Positions 6,165-8,958 of a stretch of DNA of 8,958 nt are shown here, piece after piece. Positions within the stretch are counted from its first letter, which is position 1. Each line of letters opens with the position of its first letter. A program made the position numbers and the translations under genes. Below the pieces are notes generated by a model that ran no database searches, was not told where the DNA came from, and saw only the letters and a program-made list of their open reading frames with translations. Source of the stretch: Xanthobacteraceae bacterium (lineage in GTDB: Bacteria; Pseudomonadota; Alphaproteobacteria; Rhizobiales; Xanthobacteraceae); assembly GCA_025929595.1 (NCBI GenBank), contig JAICQA010000092.1, positions 1 through 8,958 of the forward strand. Direction: 5' to 3'.

Positions 6165-7970
6165 ATGCACGGCATGCCCGAAGACGGTTCCGGCAAGGTC
6201 GGCCCGGCCGACCCGGAGGCATTTGCCAAGAACCTCGCCCGCCTGGTTGAGGAAGGCAGCCGCGCGCTCTCGGCTTACCTGAAGCCGCGCGAGGAAGGCC
6301 AGTTGGCCGACGAAGTCGCCGAGCAGATCACGGATGCCGTCAAGACGCTCGGCCAGGTCGCGGAATACTGGCTCGCCGATCCGCAGCGCTCGCTCGAAGC
6401 GCAGTCGAGCCTGATGAGGGCCTATATCGATGTGTGGTCGAATTCGGTGAAGCGCCTTTCCGGCGAACAGGTGCCGCCAACGGCCAGGCCCGACGCCAGG
6501 GATGCGCGCTTCGCCGATCCGGACTGGACCGCCAACCCGTTCTTCGATGCGCTCAAGCAGAGCTATCTCGTGACCGCCGACTGGGCGCAGCGCATGGTGC
6601 GCGAGGCCGACGGCATCGATCCGCACACGCGGCACAAGGCGGACTTCTATGTGAAGCAGATCGCCAACGCGATCTCGCCGTCGAATTATGTGCTGACCAA
6701 CCCGCAGCTCATCCGCGAGACGTTCGAGTCGAACGCCGAAAATCTCGTGCGCGGCGCGACGATGCTCGCGGAAGACATCGCGGCCGGCGGCGGCTCGCTG
6801 AAGATCCGCCAGACCGATCCCACCAAATTCGAAGTCGGAAAAAATCTCGCGACGACGCCGGGCAAGGTGATCTTCGAGAATGAGTTGTTCCAGCTTCTTC
6901 ACTACGCGCCGACGACCAAGGACGTGCTGGCCGTTCCGCTGCTGATCGTGCCGCCGTGGATCAACAAATTCTATGTGCTCGATCTGGCGCCGGAGAAATC
7001 CTACATCAAGTGGGCGGTCGATCAGGGGCTGTCGGTGTTCGTGATCTCGTGGGTCAATCCCGACGCCGCGCTCGCTGCCAAGGGCTTCGAGCACTACATG
7101 CGCGACGGTGTGCTCACCGCGCTCGATCAGGTCGAGAAAGCCACCGGCGAGAAGAAGGCGCATCTCGTCGGCTATTGCGTCGGCGGCACGCTGCTCGCCA
7201 CAACGCTGGGCTGGCTCGCCGCCAAGAAGAAGAGTCGCGTTCAGTCGGCGACCTTTCTCGCCACGCAGGTGGATTTCCGCCACGCGGGCGATCTCAAAGT
7301 GTTCGTGGACGAAGACCAGCTCAAGCAGCTTGAGCGCAAGATGCAGGAGATCGGCTATCTCGACGCCGGCATGATGGCGATGGCGTTCAACATGCTGCGT
7401 GCGAATGATCTCATCTGGCCTTATGTCGTGAACAACTACATGCGCGGCAAGGCGCCCTTCCCGTTCGACCTGCTGTACTGGAATTCGGATTCCACGCGGC
7501 TGCCCGCGGCGAACCACTCATTCTATCTGCGCAGCTGCTACCTCGACAACAAGCTGTCGCAGGGCAAGATGGAAATCGCGGGCGTGAAGATCGACCTGAA
7601 GAAAGTGAAGGTGCCGGTCTATAACCTCGCCACGCGCGAGGACCACATCGCGCCGGCAATTTCCGTCTTCCTCGGCTCGCAGTTCTTCGGTGGCCCGGTG
7701 CGCTTCGTGATGGCGGGCTCGGGCCACATCGCGGGCGTGGTCAACCATCCGGCCAAGCAGAAATATCAGTACTGGACCGGCGGCAACGCCAAGGGCTCGC
7801 TCGAGGACTGGCTCGCGAAAGCCAAGGAGCACGCGGGCTCGTGGTGGACCGACTGGTTCGAATGGCTGGAGTCGCAGGACGATCGGCGCGTGCCCGCGCG
7901 GCAGCCGGGCGGCGGCAAACTGAAAGCCATCGAGGATGCGCCGGGGCGCTATGTGAGGGTGCGGTCCTGA
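6165..7970 (+). CDS. phaC: Class I poly(3-hydroxyalkanoate) synthase PhaC
   Basis: This 601-residue enzyme polymerises (R)-3-hydroxyacyl-CoA into polyhydroxyalkanoate at the surface of cytoplasmic storage granules. Its length and layout fit a class I synthase: a variable helical N-terminal region (about 1-110), the PhaC N-terminal domain with DPDWTANPFFDALKQSYL (118-135) and DPHTRHKADFYVKQ, then the alpha/beta-hydrolase core. The lipase-like box is GYCVGG with nucleophile Cys338; the other triad members are Asp493 in REDHIAP and His521 in GSGHIAG, matching Cys319, Asp480 and His508 of the Cupriavidus necator enzyme. VPPWINKFYVLDL (262-274) and the tryptophan-rich C-terminus SWWTDWFEWL are also typical. 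The ATG at 6165 has GGAG 5 nt upstream; another ATG three codons on is possible. No phaA, phaB, phaE, phasin or phaR gene is in the window, so the monomer genes lie elsewhere. The adjacent lipoprotein and alaC genes are divergent. Confidence 0.97.
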   Translation: MHGMPEDGSGKVGPADPEAFAKNLARLVEEGSRALSAYLKPREEGQLADEVAEQITDAVKTLGQVAEYWLADPQRSLEAQSSLMRAYIDVWSNSVKRLSGEQVPPTARPDARDARFADPDWTANPFFDALKQSYLVTADWAQRMVREADGIDPHTRHKADFYVKQIANAISPSNYVLTNPQLIRETFESNAENLVRGATMLAEDIAAGGGSLKIRQTDPTKFEVGKNLATTPGKVIFENELFQLLHYAPTTKDVLAVPLLIVPPWINKFYVLDLAPEKSYIKWAVDQGLSVFVISWVNPDAALAAKGFEHYMRDGVLTALDQVEKATGEKKAHLVGYCVGGTLLATTLGWLAAKKKSRVQSATFLATQVDFRHAGDLKVFVDEDQLKQLERKMQEIGYLDAGMMAMAFNMLRANDLIWPYVVNNYMRGKAPFPFDLLYWNSDSTRLPAANHSFYLRSCYLDNKLSQGKMEIAGVKIDLKKVKVPVYNLATREDHIAPAISVFLGSQFFGGPVRFVMAGSGHIAGVVNHPAKQKYQYWTGGNAKGSLEDWLAKAKEHAGSWWTDWFEWLESQDDRRVPARQPGGGKLKAIEDAPGRYVRVRS

Positions 7971-7978
7971 TCGCCTTG

Positions 7979-8548
7979 ATGTGTGACGTTTTAGGCCGTC
8001 ACTCGTTTTGTGGCGGTCTGATTGGTCGCCTTGCCATGTCAAGTTTTTTGGCGACTATCATTTGCACCAGCGAAGGTCGCTCCCAAGTGAATACTGGCGA
8101 TGGTGCGATCAAATATTTCCTGACGCAACCGCCCCCAAATGATGCGCTTAAATCTGACGCCGATGCGCGAGACATACTGGTTGCGAAAGTCCGGATTGTG
8201 ATGGGAGTGTTCTCTCTAAGTGGCCGGCATCCGTGGGATCGACCGTCACCTCCCGAAGCGCTTTTCGGAGCGGAGGTCGAGATACTACTTGTTGCTAAAG
8301 GAAAAACTGCGGTGGGAGAGCGGTATCTCGTATCCTTCGGCACTCCTGGATCCGGACAACGAAATATCTTCCCGCACACGCCAAAGATGCGTGCCCAAGA
8401 CTATTTTATCGTAGCGCACCGCGACGGTACCGAGCCGAACAAGCTTCGATTGCTCGGGTTTCCGGCGAGCGCTGCAGAGTATCAGGCTTGGGAACGAGAT
8501 TATTGGGCCTATGAGAGAGAGCGCGGAAAGCCTGGCGTTCGGCATTAA
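7979..8548 (+). CDS. Hypothetical, probably exported protein downstream of phaC
   Basis: I do not recognise this protein. From the ATG at 7979 it has 189 residues; from the ATG at 8036 it has 170. Neither start has a convincing Shine-Dalgarno. The longer form gives a more signal-like N-terminus: two arginines, then LAMSSFLATIICT and SEGRSQ (about residues 18-36). The mature part alternates short hydrophobic strands (ILVAKVRIVMGVF, EVEILLVAKG, ERYLVSF, DYFIVAHR) with polar loops. The KG after a strand is faintly like small beta-barrel (OB/NTR-like) secreted proteins, but this is a guess. It ends in an aromatic, charged tail (EYQAWERDYWAYERERG). Codon use is visibly AT-richer than in phaC: the 60 bases from 8101 are 50% GC, against 75% for the 60 bases from 7861. 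This suggests a recently acquired gene. It begins 8 nt after the phaC stop and converges on the EAL gene. Confidence 0.6.
   Translation: MCDVLGRHSFCGGLIGRLAMSSFLATIICTSEGRSQVNTGDGAIKYFLTQPPPNDALKSDADARDILVAKVRIVMGVFSLSGRHPWDRPSPPEALFGAEVEILLVAKGKTAVGERYLVSFGTPGSGQRNIFPHTPKMRAQDYFIVAHRDGTEPNKLRLLGFPASAAEYQAWERDYWAYERERGKPGVRH
7983..8010 (+). terminator. Weak hairpin just after phaC, possible terminator
   Basis: GTGACG (7983-7988) and CGTCAC (7997-8002) form a 6-bp stem with an 8-nt loop, followed by a short T-containing stretch with TTTT (8006-8009). It begins 12 nt after the phaC stop. The stem is short and the T tract is interrupted, so it would be a poor rho-independent terminator. If the next gene really starts at 7979, the hairpin lies inside it; if at 8036, it lies in the gap. 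Confidence 0.25.
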
Positions 8549-8574
8549 GCAGCTTATACAGCGCGCTACCTAGC

Positions 8575-8958
8575 TTACGCCGCCGCCGACTTCTGCTTGC
8601 CGCGTACGCCGCGATCCCAGAGCAGCATCAGGAAGCGCTCCTCGGACATCGGGCGGCCGAAGAGATAGCCCTGCCCGACATCACAGCCGAGATCCTGCAA
8701 CGTCTTCAGCTCGTCCTGCTGTTCGATGCCGACGCCGACGGCGGTGGCGCCGAAGCTGTGGGTGAGCTTGATGATGTGCTCGCAGATATCGCGTTTGTGC
8801 TTGTCGCTGTGACAGTCGCGTACGAGGTCGCGATCGAGCTTCATCTCCGAAATCTCGATGTTGCGCAGACGGCTGATCGCCTCGAAGGTGCGCTCGATCG
8901 AGCGGTCCCATACTTCGCGGCGACCGAGCGCATCGAGCACCGATCCGCCGAAATCGTC
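8575..8958 (-). CDS. EAL domain protein, C-terminal fragment, predicted catalytically degenerate
   Basis: The gene enters from the right edge; 127 residues and the TAA stop are visible. The first residues are DDFGGS, the loop-6 motif of EAL domains (usual form DDFGTGYSSL). KLDRDLV (Lys40, counting from the first visible residue), HIIKLTHSFGATAVGVGIE, LGCDVGQGYLFGRP (Gln96) and a final MSEERFLMLL follow in the correct order. EAL domains normally hydrolyse cyclic di-GMP to pGpG. Two departures are visible. The conserved AEGVE motif reads GVGIE, so the glutamate equivalent to Glu352 of RocR is Val76. The DD-to-Lys distance is 38 residues rather than about 20, an insertion of roughly 18 residues directly after DDFG. 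Asp1, Asp2, Lys40 and Gln96 are kept. The protein may bind cyclic di-GMP without cleaving it, or have another partner. The EAL motif itself and any upstream sensor domain are outside the window. Confidence 0.85.
   Translation of the reverse strand, partial: DDFGGSVLDALGRREVWDRSIERTFEAISRLRNIEISEMKLDRDLVRDCHSDKHKRDICEHIIKLTHSFGATAVGVGIEQQDELKTLQDLGCDVGQGYLFGRPMSEERFLMLLWDRGVRGKQKSAAA

Noticed and set aside
5746..6222. Longer version of the lipoprotein from the ATG at 6222
   Set aside because: It would overlap the first 58 bases of phaC and bury the lipoprotein signal behind 57 arginine-rich residues; the TTG at 6051 has a far better ribosome binding site.
6009..7517. A 502-codon open frame antisense to phaC and running into the lipoprotein region
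   Set aside because: No motifs, low-complexity Arg/His/Leu composition, and it lies opposite a fully conserved PHA synthase.
8541..8580. Possible bidirectional terminator between the hypothetical gene and the EAL gene (TAAGC-A-GCTTA)
   Set aside because: The repeat has only five pairs around one base, cannot form a stable RNA hairpin with a loop, and lacks a T tract.

Overview
The window is GC-rich chromosomal DNA from an alphaproteobacterium, most likely a member of the Rhizobiales/Hyphomicrobiales near Bradyrhizobium, Rhodopseudomonas or Xanthobacteraceae-like genera. This is inferred from protein style, from the run aminotransferase, homoserine dehydrogenase, GlpX and RecJ, and from a palindrome-rich intergenic element; no rRNA or other taxonomic marker is present. 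No tRNA, rRNA, CRISPR array, insertion sequence or phage gene was seen.

Left part (1-2071): the N-terminal 68 codons of recJ read leftward off the window edge. They are followed by a 285-bp gap that holds a 175-bp element of nested inverted repeats. Next come three small accessory genes in mixed orientation: an exported or membrane-anchored histidine phosphatase (+), a GNAT acetyltransferase (-) and a small secreted protein (+) shaped like one bacterial Ig-like/cadherin-like repeat.

Middle (2076-6051), all on the minus strand and read right to left: a lipoprotein that starts at TTG, an AlaC/DapL-type aminotransferase, homoserine dehydrogenase (hom) and class II fructose-1,6-bisphosphatase (glpX). 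The last three are spaced 23 and 14 nt apart and look like one transcription unit, with amino-acid supply (aspartate family, alanine or diaminopimelate) next to gluconeogenesis. In relatives, as I recall, recJ directly follows glpX. Here the three accessory genes and the palindromic element lie between them.

Right part (6165-8958): a full-length class I poly(3-hydroxyalkanoate) synthase (phaC) is transcribed divergently from the lipoprotein. It is followed closely by an unrecognised, AT-richer gene encoding a probably exported protein. A convergent gene whose C-terminal EAL domain enters from the right edge comes last. That EAL domain lacks a conserved catalytic glutamate and carries an insertion in its DDFG loop.

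Most of the window is ordinary metabolism, and I found no convincing new multi-gene system. The points most worth a second look are the degenerate EAL domain, the multi-hairpin element at 223-397, the accessory block between recJ and glpX, the stand-alone Ig-like secreted protein and the compositionally odd gene after phaC.
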